Positions 27,512 to 36,365 of a DNA stretch of 64,000 bases are shown here, piece by piece. Under the pieces are notes generated by a model. The model worked only from the letters and a program-made list of their open reading frames with translations, did not search any database and was not told the DNA's origin. The stretch covers positions 1,351,300 through 1,415,299 of the forward strand of contig OX639990.1 in assembly GCA_951828535.1 (NCBI GenBank). The letters are read 5' to 3'. This stretch comes from an uncultured Candidatus Entotheonella sp. (lineage in GTDB: Bacteria > Tectomicrobia > Entotheonellia > Entotheonellales > Entotheonellaceae). Position 1 is the stretch's first letter, and every line of letters starts with the position of its first letter. A program made the position numbers and the translations under genes.

Positions 27512-27539
27512 CATATCAGCCGGCCACGGAGAGAGGCAC

Positions 27540-28394
27540 ATGCAGGCCGTTGCGGAAGAACGCCTGCTGTGGTATCGCACGTCCGAGGTCGCATACTTGA
27601 TACCGGCCGCCATACAGGGTCATGCTTGGCTCCGATGCGCCTTTACCACGCGCCGGACCGATTCTGTGGCACGGGGGTTCAATCTCAGCTACGACCGGGG
27701 CCCACATCACGTGGTCAGCAGACACCGTGAGGCGTTGTTGAAGGCACTGGGTCTGGAAGGGTCAGCGCTCCACACGGTAAGTCAGGTCCACGGAAACAGG
27801 GTGTGCGTTGTTGATTCTGCGGCATTGCAAAACGGCCTTGCCGGTGTCGAGGCCGACGCGCTGGTAACAACGCAGCCTAACGCGGCCCTAGGCATTCTCG
27901 CCGCCGACTGCCTCCCCATCGTGCTTTACGCCTTGCATACCCCACTTGTTGCGCTCGTGCATGCCGGCCGTATGGGAACCTCCCATCTCGTTACTCGCGC
28001 TGCAATCGGCGTCATCAAACAGCAATTTGGCGTCCACCCGACTCAATTGCACGCCTTGCTTGGCCCGGCCATAGGCGCGTGCTGCTATGACCTGGACGAC
28101 CGCGCCGTACGCCCCTTCCAGAAACGTTTCCCCGATTGGCCACGGTTCATCAAACCCAGCGAGCGGCACAGAGATACGGCCCGACCCTGGACGATGAGCC
28201 TCACGGCTGCCAACGAAGGCCAACTCCTGGCCGCAGGGGTACCGCCGGCCCATATTGAGACCGTGTCACCGTGCACGCAGTGCCACCACCAACACTTTTA
28301 TTCCCACCGCGCCGAGGGGTCAAAGGCCGGACGCGGCATGGCCGTTATCGGCATACGGCGTTATGGCAAACCCCCCTATCTCGACGATTCATGA
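27540..28394 (+). CDS. pgeF: Peptidoglycan editing factor PgeF (laccase-domain, YfiH family)
   Basis: A 284-residue protein of the purine-nucleoside/laccase-domain family. In E. coli, PgeF removes wrongly incorporated amino acids from UDP-MurNAc intermediates. Metal-site residues are visible as His in SQVHGNRV, Cys in LAADCLPIV and His in LVHAGRMG. The usual HAGWRG is here HAGRMG, so the Trp-Arg pair is changed. The C-terminus has PCTQCHHQHFYSHRAEG, matching the family CT...FFSYRR region. ATG 27540 follows GGAGAGAGGCAC; the upstream extension overlapping ftsZ is rejected. Position after ftsZ is common in several phyla. Confidence 0.92.
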   Translation: MQAVAEERLLWYRTSEVAYLIPAAIQGHAWLRCAFTTRRTDSVARGFNLSYDRGPHHVVSRHREALLKALGLEGSALHTVSQVHGNRVCVVDSAALQNGLAGVEADALVTTQPNAALGILAADCLPIVLYALHTPLVALVHAGRMGTSHLVTRAAIGVIKQQFGVHPTQLHALLGPAIGACCYDLDDRAVRPFQKRFPDWPRFIKPSERHRDTARPWTMSLTAANEGQLLAAGVPPAHIETVSPCTQCHHQHFYSHRAEGSKAGRGMAVIGIRRYGKPPYLDDS

Positions 28395-28497
28395 AAGTAA
28401 TTGCACTTTGCCGGGTGCCTTGCTATACAAGGCGCTCGCTCCACAGTGTTGTCATCGTCGCTGGGCCATCCATTCATCGCAGACCTCAGGGGTTGTT

Positions 28498-29232
28498 ATG
28501 GCGCAGGCCAACGCATCCGATACCGACAAAGTCCTGTCCATCGCCGACAATGTCAGGCGCGTGCGCACACGCGTCCGCCAAGCGGCCGAACGCGTTGGCC
28601 GCGACCCTCTGACCGTGCGTCTGGTTGCCGCCAGCAAGACGGTGGATGCCGCTCGCATTCGTGCCGCCATTGCCGCCGGGGTGACCATCCTAGGGGAAAA
28701 TTACCTCCAGGAAACGCGGCAGAAGCTGGGTCAGCTCGGTCGGGCCGGCGTCGAGTGGCACTTGATCGGCCCTTTACAGCGCAACAAAGTGCGGTACGTC
28801 TTCGACCTGTTTGACATGATGCATTCGCTTGACCGCCTGGAACTTGCCGAGGAGATCAACCGCCGAGCCGAGCGTCTTGCGCGCCGACTGCCGGTGCTGC
28901 TTGAGGTGAACATTGGCGGTGAGGCGAGCAAAAGCGGCTGGAACCCGACGGGCCTTCTGAACGACATCAGGCAACTCGCTGGCTTGCCGCATATTCAGGT
29001 GCGCGGCTTGATGACCATCCCGCCGCCGACGCCGCAGCCGCACGAGGCCAGACCCTTTTTCCGCCAGTTGCGCCAATTGCGCGATCGCCTGGCCCAAGAA
29101 GGCTACGACGGCATGACGTTCGACGAACTATCCATGGGCATGACGGCAGACTATGAGGTGGCCATCGAAGAGGGCGCGACCCTCGTGCGAGTCGGGACAG
29201 CCATTTTTGGCCCGCGCCCGGAGCGCCACTGA
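28498..29232 (+). CDS. Pyridoxal phosphate homeostasis protein (YggS/PLPBP family)
   Basis: A 244-residue alanine-racemase-like TIM barrel without racemase activity. It carries PLP and helps balance free PLP and amino acids. The PLP lysine is in VAASKTVD (about residue 43). GENYLQE, WHLIGPLQRNK, LLEVNIGGEASKSG, RGLMTIPP and LSMGMTADYEVAIEEG are family motifs. ATG 28498 is used; the 103 bases before it are free of genes, so a separate promoter is possible. It overlaps proC by TGATG, and the yggS-proC pairing is widespread. Confidence 0.94.
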   Translation: MAQANASDTDKVLSIADNVRRVRTRVRQAAERVGRDPLTVRLVAASKTVDAARIRAAIAAGVTILGENYLQETRQKLGQLGRAGVEWHLIGPLQRNKVRYVFDLFDMMHSLDRLELAEEINRRAERLARRLPVLLEVNIGGEASKSGWNPTGLLNDIRQLAGLPHIQVRGLMTIPPPTPQPHEARPFFRQLRQLRDRLAQEGYDGMTFDELSMGMTADYEVAIEEGATLVRVGTAIFGPRPERH

Positions 29233-30071
29233 TGAGCCAGGGGGAAACCGTGATCGAAAATTTGCGCTTCGCCTTTCTCGGCGGCGGGAACATGGCCGAG
29301 GCCCTCATCAAGGGTTTGCTTACCGGCTTGGCGGTGCCACCCCGGCACGTTGTGGCCACGGATGTCATTCGCGAGCGGTGCGGCTATCTGCACGAGACGT
29401 ACGGCATTTGTACCTCCAACGATAATCCGCAGGCGGTGCGCGACAGCGAAGTCATTTTCCTGGCTGTAAAACCGCAGACCGTGCCCACGTTACTGGAAGC
29501 CATCGCGCCTGATGTCAATCGGGGCAAACTGATCGTCTCGATCGCCGCGGGAATCCCCCTGTCCACCCTGCAATGCGCCCTGGCTGACGACAGCCGCATC
29601 GTGCGAGTCATGCCGAACACGCCGGCCCTGGTTCTGGCAGGCGCGGCAGGCATTTCACCCAGCCCCACGGCCACCCCAGCGGATATCGCCCTGGTGGAGC
29701 GCATATTCAACGTCGTCGGCCGCGCCACGGTCGTAAGCGATAGCTTGATGGACACCGTCACCGGCTTGAGCGGCAGCGGGCCAGCGTTCGTTTTTGCTCT
29801 CATCGAGGGGCTCTCCGACGGTGGCGTGCTGATGGGGCTGGACCGTCCAACCGCCACCATGCTGGCCGCACAAACCGTCTTGGGCGCCGCCAAAATGGTC
29901 CTCGAGACCGGAAAACATCCGGGCGAGCTCAAGGACATGGTAACCTCACCCGCTGGCACCACCATCGCCGGCATGCAGGCACTGGAAGACGGTGGTTTGC
30001 GGGGACTGATGATGGCAGCCGTGCGCCGTGCTACCGAGCGTTCGCAAGAGCTTGGACGGGGCCTCAAATAG
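29232..30071 (+). CDS. proC: Pyrroline-5-carboxylate reductase
   Basis: A 279-residue NAD(P)H enzyme that makes proline from pyrroline-5-carboxylate. The Rossmann loop is FLGGGNMAEALIKGLL; the dimerisation and active-site part has TGLSGSGPAFVFALIEGLSDGGV and the signature HPGELKDMVTSPAGTTIAGMQALE. Length fits the family (about 270). It is coupled to the YggS-family gene by overlapping stop and start codons, and is followed 12 bases later by the DUF167 gene. Confidence 0.97.
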   Translation: MSQGETVIENLRFAFLGGGNMAEALIKGLLTGLAVPPRHVVATDVIRERCGYLHETYGICTSNDNPQAVRDSEVIFLAVKPQTVPTLLEAIAPDVNRGKLIVSIAAGIPLSTLQCALADDSRIVRVMPNTPALVLAGAAGISPSPTATPADIALVERIFNVVGRATVVSDSLMDTVTGLSGSGPAFVFALIEGLSDGGVLMGLDRPTATMLAAQTVLGAAKMVLETGKHPGELKDMVTSPAGTTIAGMQALEDGGLRGLMMAAVRRATERSQELGRGLK

Positions 30072-30083
30072 GCGCTTGGCGAC

Positions 30084-30404
30084 ATGGGAACGGTTCCATA
30101 CCCGCCCGTACTCACCGCTACTGCGAAAGGCGTTTTGCTGCGTGTTCGCGTACAGCCTGGCGCCAGGATGGAACGTCTTGACGGCGTGCACGATCATGAC
30201 CTTCGCCTGCGTCTTACGGCGCCGCCTGTTGACGGGGCCGCCAACGCCGCCTGCCTGGGCTTTCTGACCAAGATGCTGCGCCTGCGCCGCTCACAGGTCA
30301 GACTGCAGTCCGGCCAAAAAAGCCGCCACAAGCTCATCCATATTGATGGGGTCACCCTGCGGCAAGTCGCCGCTGCCTTGGGTATCCCCCACTCATCCGC
30401 GTAA
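30084..30404 (+). CDS. DUF167 (YggU family) protein
   Basis: A 106-residue member of the YggU/UPF0235 family. GVLLRVRVQPGARMERLDG, LRLRLTAPPVDGAANAAC and the basic end VRLQSGQKSRHKLIHIDG are the family hallmarks. The structure is a small alpha/beta fold and the function is unknown. It often follows yggS-proC-yggT; yggT is missing here. The family-like region starts only at about residue 14, so a shorter start is possible. Confidence 0.92.
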   Translation: MGTVPYPPVLTATAKGVLLRVRVQPGARMERLDGVHDHDLRLRLTAPPVDGAANAACLGFLTKMLRLRRSQVRLQSGQKSRHKLIHIDGVTLRQVAAALGIPHSSA

Positions 30405-30413
30405 AGGTCTGCC

Positions 30414-31502
30414 ATGGAATCGCTCATTCACACGATCGAAATTCTTGAGGATGCCGTGCGGCTGCTTGATCAGCGCAAGCTGCCGATCTCTGAAGAATAC
30501 GTCACCTGCCGCACGGCCGAGGACGTAGCTGAGGCCATCCGCACGATGGTGGTGCGCGGCGCTCCGGCCATTGGGGTAACGGCGGCAGCCGGCATCGCGC
30601 TAGGCATGCGACAGGTGTTGCGTGGGCCTGACAACGATATCGAGGCCCGGTTTGAATCCATTTGCCAAATCATGGCGCAAACCCGGCCAACCGCCGTCAA
30701 CCTGTTTTGGGCCATTGAACGCATGCGCGCCTGCGCCGAACCGTATCTCGACGGTTCTTTGCGGCACCTGCAGGAGGCCCTCACGGCAGAGGCCCACCGC
30801 CTGTGGCGGGAAGACGTCGAGATCAATCGGCGTATCGGTGAGCACGGCGTGCCGCTGGTACCGCCCCAAAGCACCGTTCTGACCCACTGCAACGCCGGCG
30901 CCCTGGCCACAGCCGGCTACGGCACCGCCCTGGGCGTGATACGCGCCGCCCACTTCGCCGACCGACACATCCGGGTTTTTGCCGACGAAACCCGACCCTT
31001 TTTGCAAGGCGCCCGCCTCACCACGTGGGAACTGCAGCGGGACGACATCCCGGTTACGCTCATCACTGACAACATGGCCGGGTACTTCATGCGCGAAGGC
31101 AAGATCGATCTCGTCATCGTCGGCGCCGACCGCATCGCCGCCAATGGCGACACCGCCAACAAAATCGGCACCTACGGCCTCGCCGTGCTCGCCAAGGAAC
31201 ACGCCCTGCCCTTCTACATCGCCGCGCCCCTCTCCACCATCGACCGCTCCCTCGAAACCGGCGCCGCCATCCCCATCGAACAGCGCCACGGCGACGAAGT
31301 CCGCCTCGTCGGCACCCAACGCATCGCGGCTGCCGACGTCGAAGTCGCCAACCCCGCTTTCGACGTGACACCCGCCCCCTACATCCGCGGCATCATTACC
31401 GAAGCCGGCGTCGCCATGCCCCCCAACTCCGAAACCATTGCAGCGCTGTTCAAGCCGACGCAGATGCCTGCGGATTGTGGCGGAGAGGCGCACCGGCGCT
31501 AA
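30414..31502 (+). CDS. mtnA: S-methyl-5-thioribose-1-phosphate isomerase
   Basis: A 362-residue member of the eIF2B-alpha-like family. It isomerises methylthioribose-1-phosphate to methylthioribulose-1-phosphate in methionine salvage. Motifs visible are [38 protein letters not shown] (catalytic Cys), [17 protein letters not shown], and [22 protein letters not shown] (catalytic Asp). [18 protein letters not shown] is the C-terminal signature. It is 9 bases downstream of the DUF167 gene and likely the last gene of the dcw-proC transcript. No other mtn genes are nearby. Confidence 0.96.
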   Translation: MESLIHTIEILEDAVRLLDQRKLPISEEYVTCRTAEDVAEAIRTMVVRGAPAIGVTAAAGIALGMRQVLRGPDNDIEARFESICQIMAQTRPTAVNLFWAIERMRACAEPYLDGSLRHLQEALTAEAHRLWREDVEINRRIGEHGVPLVPPQSTVLTHCNAGALATAGYGTALGVIRAAHFADRHIRVFADETRPFLQGARLTTWELQRDDIPVTLITDNMAGYFMREGKIDLVIVGADRIAANGDTANKIGTYGLAVLAKEHALPFYIAAPLSTIDRSLETGAAIPIEQRHGDEVRLVGTQRIAAADVEVANPAFDVTPAPYIRGIITEAGVAMPPNSETIAALFKPTQMPADCGGEAHRR

Positions 31503-31614
31503 CCCGTAAAGCCGGACTCCACAAGGACCTGTCAGTTGAACCGCAAGAATCTCCATGGCCCCTCGTTCAAGCCGAGGGCAGGCTTTATAGGCCATAAGAG
31601 CCATGGAATAGATC

Positions 31615-31720
31615 CCGTCACCCCGGCGGAAGCCGGGGTCCAGGTTTTTCTGGCGGCCGAAGAGCCTGCCCCGGACTCAATCCGGGGTCGCTGGATTCCG
31701 GGTCAAGCCCGGAATGACGA
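31615..31720 (+). repeat. Composite dispersed repeat with three hairpins
   Basis: Three palindromes in a row: CCCCGGCGGAAGCCGGGG (31621-31638), CCCCGGACTCAATCCGGGG (31669-31687), and ATTCCGGGTCAAGCCCGGAAT (31695-31715) followed by GACG. The last two match the repeat at 7585-7640, and the second is echoed at 55124-55210. Confidence 0.85.
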
Positions 31721-31780
31721 TTTGGAGGCGTCGGATGGTCTATTTCCATACGTAAATCCGTTGATGAAGGAGAGCCGGGT

Positions 31781-32152
31781 ATGGCGTCATGCAGGTATGA
31801 CTTTGATTGGCTGTTGGACAACGCGAGGGTGATTGCCTTCGACCCCGGGCGGCTTAGCCTGTACGTGTTCGGCCAGGACATGGCGGTTGAAGACATACGG
31901 GGGCGCATGCTGGCGCCCATGAACGAAGCGGGGCTGTTTTCGTTGTCCGACGCCAAGTTCATCGAAGCCGACCGGCGCGAGCAATACCGTGGGCAACTGG
32001 TACGTGTGGCGCTGACGGTGTTCGACGTTGCCGGGCAGACCGGCGGCATTGCGATGACATACCACAGCAGGTATCAGCCGGATTTGGGACAGTACGAGGC
32101 GTGGTCCCGATTCTGGCACGAACGCTGTCTGCAGGCAGCACAGGCGTCATAA
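31781..32152 (+). CDS. Hypothetical 123-residue protein
   Basis: I do not recognise this protein. It has no signal peptide or membrane segment. It is acidic and mixed alpha/beta in pattern, starting MASCRYDFDWLLDNARVIAFD and ending QYEAWSRFWHERCLQAAQAS. GGAGAGCCGGGT lies just before the ATG. It stands 166 bases before the DUF1501 gene and in the same direction, so it could belong to that group. Coding is supported by the ribosome site, protein-like composition and lack of a better frame. Confidence 0.5.
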   Translation: MASCRYDFDWLLDNARVIAFDPGRLSLYVFGQDMAVEDIRGRMLAPMNEAGLFSLSDAKFIEADRREQYRGQLVRVALTVFDVAGQTGGIAMTYHSRYQPDLGQYEAWSRFWHERCLQAAQAS

Positions 32153-32318
32153 AACAACCCTGCAAACCCGATGGGTAAATGCCCTGTACTCGTTGATGGA
32201 TATATGTTATATCGACAGGGTAGCGCCTCAGGGACAAATCACGTTATTCGGTTATACTTCGGCACCCGGTCATCCCGACGACCCGTTTGCGAACAACCCA
32301 TCCGGAAAGGAGAAGGTG

Positions 32319-33458
32319 ATGGCTTCTCAGCGTGACAAGAAGCTGGTGGTAATACAGCTTAGCGGCGGTAATGACTGCCTCGACACCGTAGTACCCTACA
32401 GCAACGGCCTGTATTACGATTTCCGATCCACCGTTCACATTGCGCCCGATGCCGTCCTGCCCATCAACGATCAGTTCGGATTCCACCCCAGCATGGGCGC
32501 CATCAAGAATCTGTGGGACGAAGGCAGGGTCGCCATCATCAACGGTATCGGCTATCCCAACCCCAACCGTTCCCACTTCCGCTCCCTGGATATCTGGCAC
32601 ACCGCCGAGCCTGCCAAGATCGGCACCGAAGGCTGGCTGGGTCGCGTCATTCGCGAGCTTGATCCCAAGGGTGAGAACGTGCTGACGGGCATCAACTTCG
32701 GTCGCGGCCTGCCGCGGGCCTTGGGCCTGCGGGGCGTTCCGGTGGCGTCGGTGGGCAACCTCGATACCTACGGCCTGTTCCCGGACCTGCAGGATGAAGC
32801 GCTCAAGCAATCCGCCCTGGCCACTTTCACCAAGATGTACGGCGGCGCGGCAGGTCGGGACGTTGTCTTCGATTATCTCGGACAGACAGGCGCCGACGTG
32901 CTCAAGGGCGCCGACATTCTTCGCCAGGCGCCGGCCCAGTATGCCTCCACGGTCAGCTATCCCGACAACCCCGTAGCGCATAACCTCAAGGCCATCGCCC
33001 AAGTACTCCTTGCCGACATCGGCACCCGCATTTACTACACCACGCACGCCAGCTTCGACACGCATTCCGGCGAGCTACCGACGCACGCCCAGCTGTGGGA
33101 GCATGTCGACAGCTCGGTGGGGAGCTTCATGGACGACTTAAAGCTGCACAATCGCCTTGACGACACCGTGATTTACATTTTTTCGGAGTTCGGGCGGCGC
33201 GTGAAGGACAACGGTTCCGGCAGCGATCATGGCTCCGGCGGCGTGGCGTTCGTCATCGGCGATTCGGTGAAGGGCGGCATGTACGGCGAGTATCCCTCCC
33301 TGGAAGAAAAAGACCAACTCGAAGGCGATCTGCATTTCAATAATGATTTCCGCTGCACCTACGCCACGCTGTTGGAGCAGTGGATGGGGCTGGAATCTGC
33401 GCCGATCGTCAACGGACATTTCGAGCAGTTCGATTTCCTCAAACCGGCGGCTGCGTAA
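32319..33458 (+). CDS. DUF1501 family protein
   Basis: A 379-residue protein of the DUF1501 family, related to the alkaline phosphatase/sulfatase superfamily. Family motifs: VVIQLSGGNDCLDTVVPY, FGFHPSMGAIKNLWDEGRVAIINGIGYPNPNRSHFRSLDIW, YTTHASFDTHSGE and IYIFSEFGRRVKDN...DHGSGG, which hold the expected metal-binding Asp, Glu and His. Most relatives begin with a twin-arginine signal; this one starts directly at MASQRDKKLVVIQ after AAAGGAGAAGGTG and seems cytoplasmic. An in-frame upstream extension to 32193 has no signal either. It is followed by DUF1800, its usual partner. Confidence 0.9.
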   Translation: MASQRDKKLVVIQLSGGNDCLDTVVPYSNGLYYDFRSTVHIAPDAVLPINDQFGFHPSMGAIKNLWDEGRVAIINGIGYPNPNRSHFRSLDIWHTAEPAKIGTEGWLGRVIRELDPKGENVLTGINFGRGLPRALGLRGVPVASVGNLDTYGLFPDLQDEALKQSALATFTKMYGGAAGRDVVFDYLGQTGADVLKGADILRQAPAQYASTVSYPDNPVAHNLKAIAQVLLADIGTRIYYTTHASFDTHSGELPTHAQLWEHVDSSVGSFMDDLKLHNRLDDTVIYIFSEFGRRVKDNGSGSDHGSGGVAFVIGDSVKGGMYGEYPSLEEKDQLEGDLHFNNDFRCTYATLLEQWMGLESAPIVNGHFEQFDFLKPAAA

Positions 33459-33516
33459 GGGAACACGCCAAGACGGCCAATTCGCCGATGCACGGACAGG
33501 ATAAGGAGACAGGAAG

Positions 33517-34935
33517 ATGAGTAATCAGGACTTTGCGCTTTTGGCCCACCTGATGCGTCGTGCCGGCTTTGGAGCCACGCGGGACGAACTCGAGGCATAC
33601 GCCGCGCAGGGCTACACGGCGACGGTGGACGAACTGCTCAATCCCGGCGACCCGGAGGTGATGCCCGATGACCTTATCCGGCGTTACCATGTTGATCAGT
33701 CGGAACTGCGGCAGTTGGACGGCGCCGGCGCCAACTGGCTGTATCGCATGGTCACGACCAGGTGCCCGCTGGAAGAGAAGATCGCCCTGTTCTGGCACGG
33801 GCTGTTTGCCACCGGCTACAGCAAGCTGAACCAGGCGAGAGCCTTGCTGAATCAGATCGACATGTTCCGGCGCCACGGCCTGGGGCGCTTCGACGCCCTG
33901 CTGGTGGAGTTGTCCAAGGACCCGGCGATGTTGCTGTGGCTGGACAACACGGACAACCACAAGGGTGCCATCAACGAAAACTACGGGCGCGAGTTGCTCG
34001 AGTTGTTCTCGATGGGCATCGGCAACTACACGGAAGAGGACATCAAGGAGTGCTCGCGGGCGTTCACCGGCTGGACGCTGGGCAACGCCGAGTACATGGC
34101 GATGCGCGCCAGCAAGGATTCGATCTGGCCGTACAGCCGTATCGCTTGGCACTTCCAGTACCGCGACTGGGACCACGACGAGGGACAGAAGACGTTCCTG
34201 GGCGAAACGGGCAATTTCAACGGTGAGGACATCATCGGCATCATCGCCCGTCAGCAGGCGACGGCGCGTTTCGTCAGCATGCGACTGTTCCAGTTCTTCG
34301 CCGCCGATGACGTAGACAGCGATGGCGAGCAGGTGATCGAGGCGATGATGCAGTCGTACTTCGACTCCGGCTACGAAATCCGCGCGGCGCTGCGGACGTT
34401 GTTCCTGTCGGAGTATTTCATGTCCGAAAAGGCGCGTTATGCGCGGGTGAAGGGGCCGGTGGAGCTTCTGGTAGGCGCCATCCGCCAAGCCGGCAGTTAC
34501 CGCGCCCCGACGCTGGGCGTGCACCAACTGGCCTATCAGGGCTTCTTCATGGGGCAGGGCCTGTTGCAACCGCCTTCCGTTGAAGGCTGGCACGAAGGCA
34601 TGGAGTGGATCGACAGCGGCTCGCTGGTCGAACGGGTCAACTTCGTGGCGCAGGAGCTGAGCAGCCTGGATAAGCCGGGCGTGCGAGCCATCATCGACCG
34701 ACTGGCCGCCGAGAACGGCGGCGTGTTGACGCCGGAGCAACTCGTCGATCAGTGTCTGGACCTGCTGGGGCCGGTAGCGGTTGAGGACGATACGCGTACG
34801 GCGCTGGTGGACTTCGCCGCGGCGGGCGGTGGCGCGCTGAACCTCAGCGGGCATCAGCCGGGCGATGCCACGGAGCAACGGGTCAGCAACGTGTTGCGGA
34901 TTATTGCCTCGACCCGGGAGTATCAGTTGGCGTAA
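33517..34935 (+). CDS. DUF1800 family protein
   Basis: A 472-residue protein of the DUF1800 family. The N-terminal LLAHLMRRAGFGATRDELEAY, the central LFWHGLFATG, MLLWLDNTDNHKGAINENYGRELLELFSMGIGNYTEEDIKECSRAFTGWTL and the C-terminal QPPSVEGWHEG are clear family hallmarks. The biochemical role is unknown; DUF1800 and DUF1501 genes are almost always paired. There is no signal peptide, which matches the DUF1501 partner. AAGGAGACAGGAAG precedes ATG 33517. The gene ends at a strong terminator, yet the NHL gene follows immediately. Confidence 0.92.
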   Translation: MSNQDFALLAHLMRRAGFGATRDELEAYAAQGYTATVDELLNPGDPEVMPDDLIRRYHVDQSELRQLDGAGANWLYRMVTTRCPLEEKIALFWHGLFATGYSKLNQARALLNQIDMFRRHGLGRFDALLVELSKDPAMLLWLDNTDNHKGAINENYGRELLELFSMGIGNYTEEDIKECSRAFTGWTLGNAEYMAMRASKDSIWPYSRIAWHFQYRDWDHDEGQKTFLGETGNFNGEDIIGIIARQQATARFVSMRLFQFFAADDVDSDGEQVIEAMMQSYFDSGYEIRAALRTLFLSEYFMSEKARYARVKGPVELLVGAIRQAGSYRAPTLGVHQLAYQGFFMGQGLLQPPSVEGWHEGMEWIDSGSLVERVNFVAQELSSLDKPGVRAIIDRLAAENGGVLTPEQLVDQCLDLLGPVAVEDDTRTALVDFAAAGGGALNLSGHQPGDATEQRVSNVLRIIASTREYQLA

Positions 34936-34945
34936 TGGCATTTTG

Positions 34946-34982
34946 CGGGCGGGCCTTGGTTTTACAGCCCGCCCGTTTTTTA
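34946..34982 (+). terminator. Rho-independent terminator after DUF1800
   Basis: CGGGCGGGC (34946-34954) pairs perfectly with GCCCGCCCG (34967-34975) around a 12-base loop and is followed by TTTTTTATAT. It lies 10 bases past the DUF1800 stop. Confidence 0.92.
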
Positions 34983-35003
34983 TATCAAGAGGGAGATTGA
35001 GGC

Positions 35004-36035
35004 GTGAGTACGCAAGGCGTGATGCAGGGCGTGACGATGGCCTACGTCAAGACCATCGGCATCGTGAACAACGGCGATAACGGACGCGGTTTTGCCAACC
35101 CGCACGATGTGGTGGTGAGCCGTGACGGGCGCATTTTCGTGCTGAACCGCTGCGACCCGGCGCGGGCGACAGCCATCCGGGTCGGCATCTGCAATCTCGA
35201 TGAGGAATACCTGGGCGAGTTCGGCAACGGGTTTGGCGAGGGCGACGGCCAGTTTGGACTGCCGGTGGCGATGGCGTTGGGCAGCCAGGAGCGGCTGTAC
35301 GTCACAGACGAATATCTCCACCGCGTGTCGATTTTCAACACCTCCGACGGAACTTTCATGGGCAAGTGGGGCGTGATGGGCAGCGGCGACGGGCAGGTGA
35401 ACGGGCCAGCCGGCATTGCCATCGACGATGATGACAACGTTTACATCGCGGACCAGAACAATCACCGCATTCAGAAGTTCACGACGGACGGCCAGTACGT
35501 AAGCCAGTGGGGCGAGAAAGGCGCCGGCAGCGGTCAGTTCAACATGCCGTGGGGGCTATGCGCCGCCGGCGGCCACGTGTACGTGGCAGATTGGCGAAAC
35601 GACCGCGTCCAGAAGTTCACCGGCGACGGGACGTACGTGGCGGCATTCGGCAGCTCGGGTGACGGCGACGGCCAGTTCAGCCGACCCTCCGGCGTGGCGG
35701 TGGACGCGGATGGCAACATTTACGTGGCGGACTGGGGCAACGAACGGATACAGGTACTAGGACCGGACGGCAGTTTTCAGCAGCGGCTGCGGGGCCAGGC
35801 GACGCTGTCGAAGTGGGCCGAGGCGTTCTTTGCGGTCAATCCCGACGAGCAGGGAACGAGGGAGGTCGCCGACCTGACGCCGTCTTTACCGCCGCATCTC
35901 GAAACGCCCTACCAAATTTCTTCGCAGGTCGAGCCTTATTTCTGGGGGCCGGCTTCGGTCACGGTGGACGCAGACAATCGGCTGTACGTCGCGGAGACCA
36001 ACCGGCACCGCCTGCAAATCTACCAGAGGGTCTGA
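35004..36035 (+). CDS. Six-bladed NHL-repeat protein
   Basis: A 343-residue beta-propeller. Six NHL blades can be counted, e.g. FANPHDVVVSRDGRIFVLNR, GPAGIAIDDDDNVYIADQNN, RPSGVAVDADGNIYVADWGN and GPASVTVDADNRLYVAETNR, the last separated by a ~45-residue insert (GQATLSKWAEAFFAVNPDE) that might be an arm or lid. NHL propellers act as binding scaffolds, lactonases or lyases; no catalytic set can be assigned. There is no signal peptide. The start is GTG 35004 after GAGGGAGATTGAGGC; ATG codons at 35022 and 35037 are alternatives. A terminator lies between it and DUF1800, but the shared orientation suggests a linked function. Confidence 0.88.
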   Translation: MSTQGVMQGVTMAYVKTIGIVNNGDNGRGFANPHDVVVSRDGRIFVLNRCDPARATAIRVGICNLDEEYLGEFGNGFGEGDGQFGLPVAMALGSQERLYVTDEYLHRVSIFNTSDGTFMGKWGVMGSGDGQVNGPAGIAIDDDDNVYIADQNNHRIQKFTTDGQYVSQWGEKGAGSGQFNMPWGLCAAGGHVYVADWRNDRVQKFTGDGTYVAAFGSSGDGDGQFSRPSGVAVDADGNIYVADWGNERIQVLGPDGSFQQRLRGQATLSKWAEAFFAVNPDEQGTREVADLTPSLPPHLETPYQISSQVEPYFWGPASVTVDADNRLYVAETNRHRLQIYQRV

Positions 36036-36089
36036 GATGTCAGAGCGTATTTGTAAAGGTGGTAAAGAAATAGAGTAAGGAGTACAAAC

Positions 36090-36320
36090 CCAGGAAACCC
36101 CTATCCGACCAATCTCGCCGATGAGCAGTACAAACCGCTCAAGCCGACGGTACCACAACCGAAGCTAAGAAGTCGTAAACGACGTGTTAAATCACGCCAT
36201 ATGACCAACGCCATCCTGTATTTCTTCGCACGGGCTGTGCATGGCGCATGCTGCCACACGATTTGACAACTTGGCAGGCCGTCTACGTCTATTTCCGTCG
36301 GACCAGGTGGCGAGCGTGGC
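36090..36320 (+). pseudogene. IS5-type transposase remnant (N-terminal fragment)
   Basis: From about 36096 one frame reads NPYPTNLADEQYKPLKPTVPQPK...MTNAILYFF, matching the DUF4096 start of IS5-family transposases (YPTDLTDEQW...NAILYLLRTGCQWRMLP). Near 36224 the match moves to another frame and continues RTGCAWRMLPHDLTTWQAVYVYFRR to about 36300. The rest of the transposase and clear inverted repeats are missing. It is a decayed fragment left by an insertion between the NHL gene and the amidohydrolase gene. Confidence 0.85.
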
Positions 36321-36365
36321 TATATGCTGGCAATAAAGATCATGGTAGGGAGAAGCTATCAGGAC

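Noticed and set aside
27333-27539. Upstream extension of pgeF through the ftsZ linker region
   Set aside because: The extension is antagonistic to the in-frame ftsZ C-terminal peptide ([12 protein letters not shown]); ATG 27540 has a ribosome site.
30600-31604. Gly/Asp-rich open frame antisense to mtnA
   Set aside because: Shadow of mtnA, which has catalytic Cys and Asp motifs.
31536-31832. 98-codon open frame across the dispersed repeat
   Set aside because: Its sequence is translated repeat DNA (PVTPAEAGVQ...WIPGQARNDD), a well known artefact.
33439-34941. Long open frame antisense to the DUF1800 gene (500 codons)
   Set aside because: It is His/Gln/Arg-rich and mirrors GC-rich codons of the DUF1800 gene, which has clear family motifs.
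36037-36078. 13-codon frame just after the NHL gene
   Set aside because: Too short and next to the transposase remnant; no evidence of translation.
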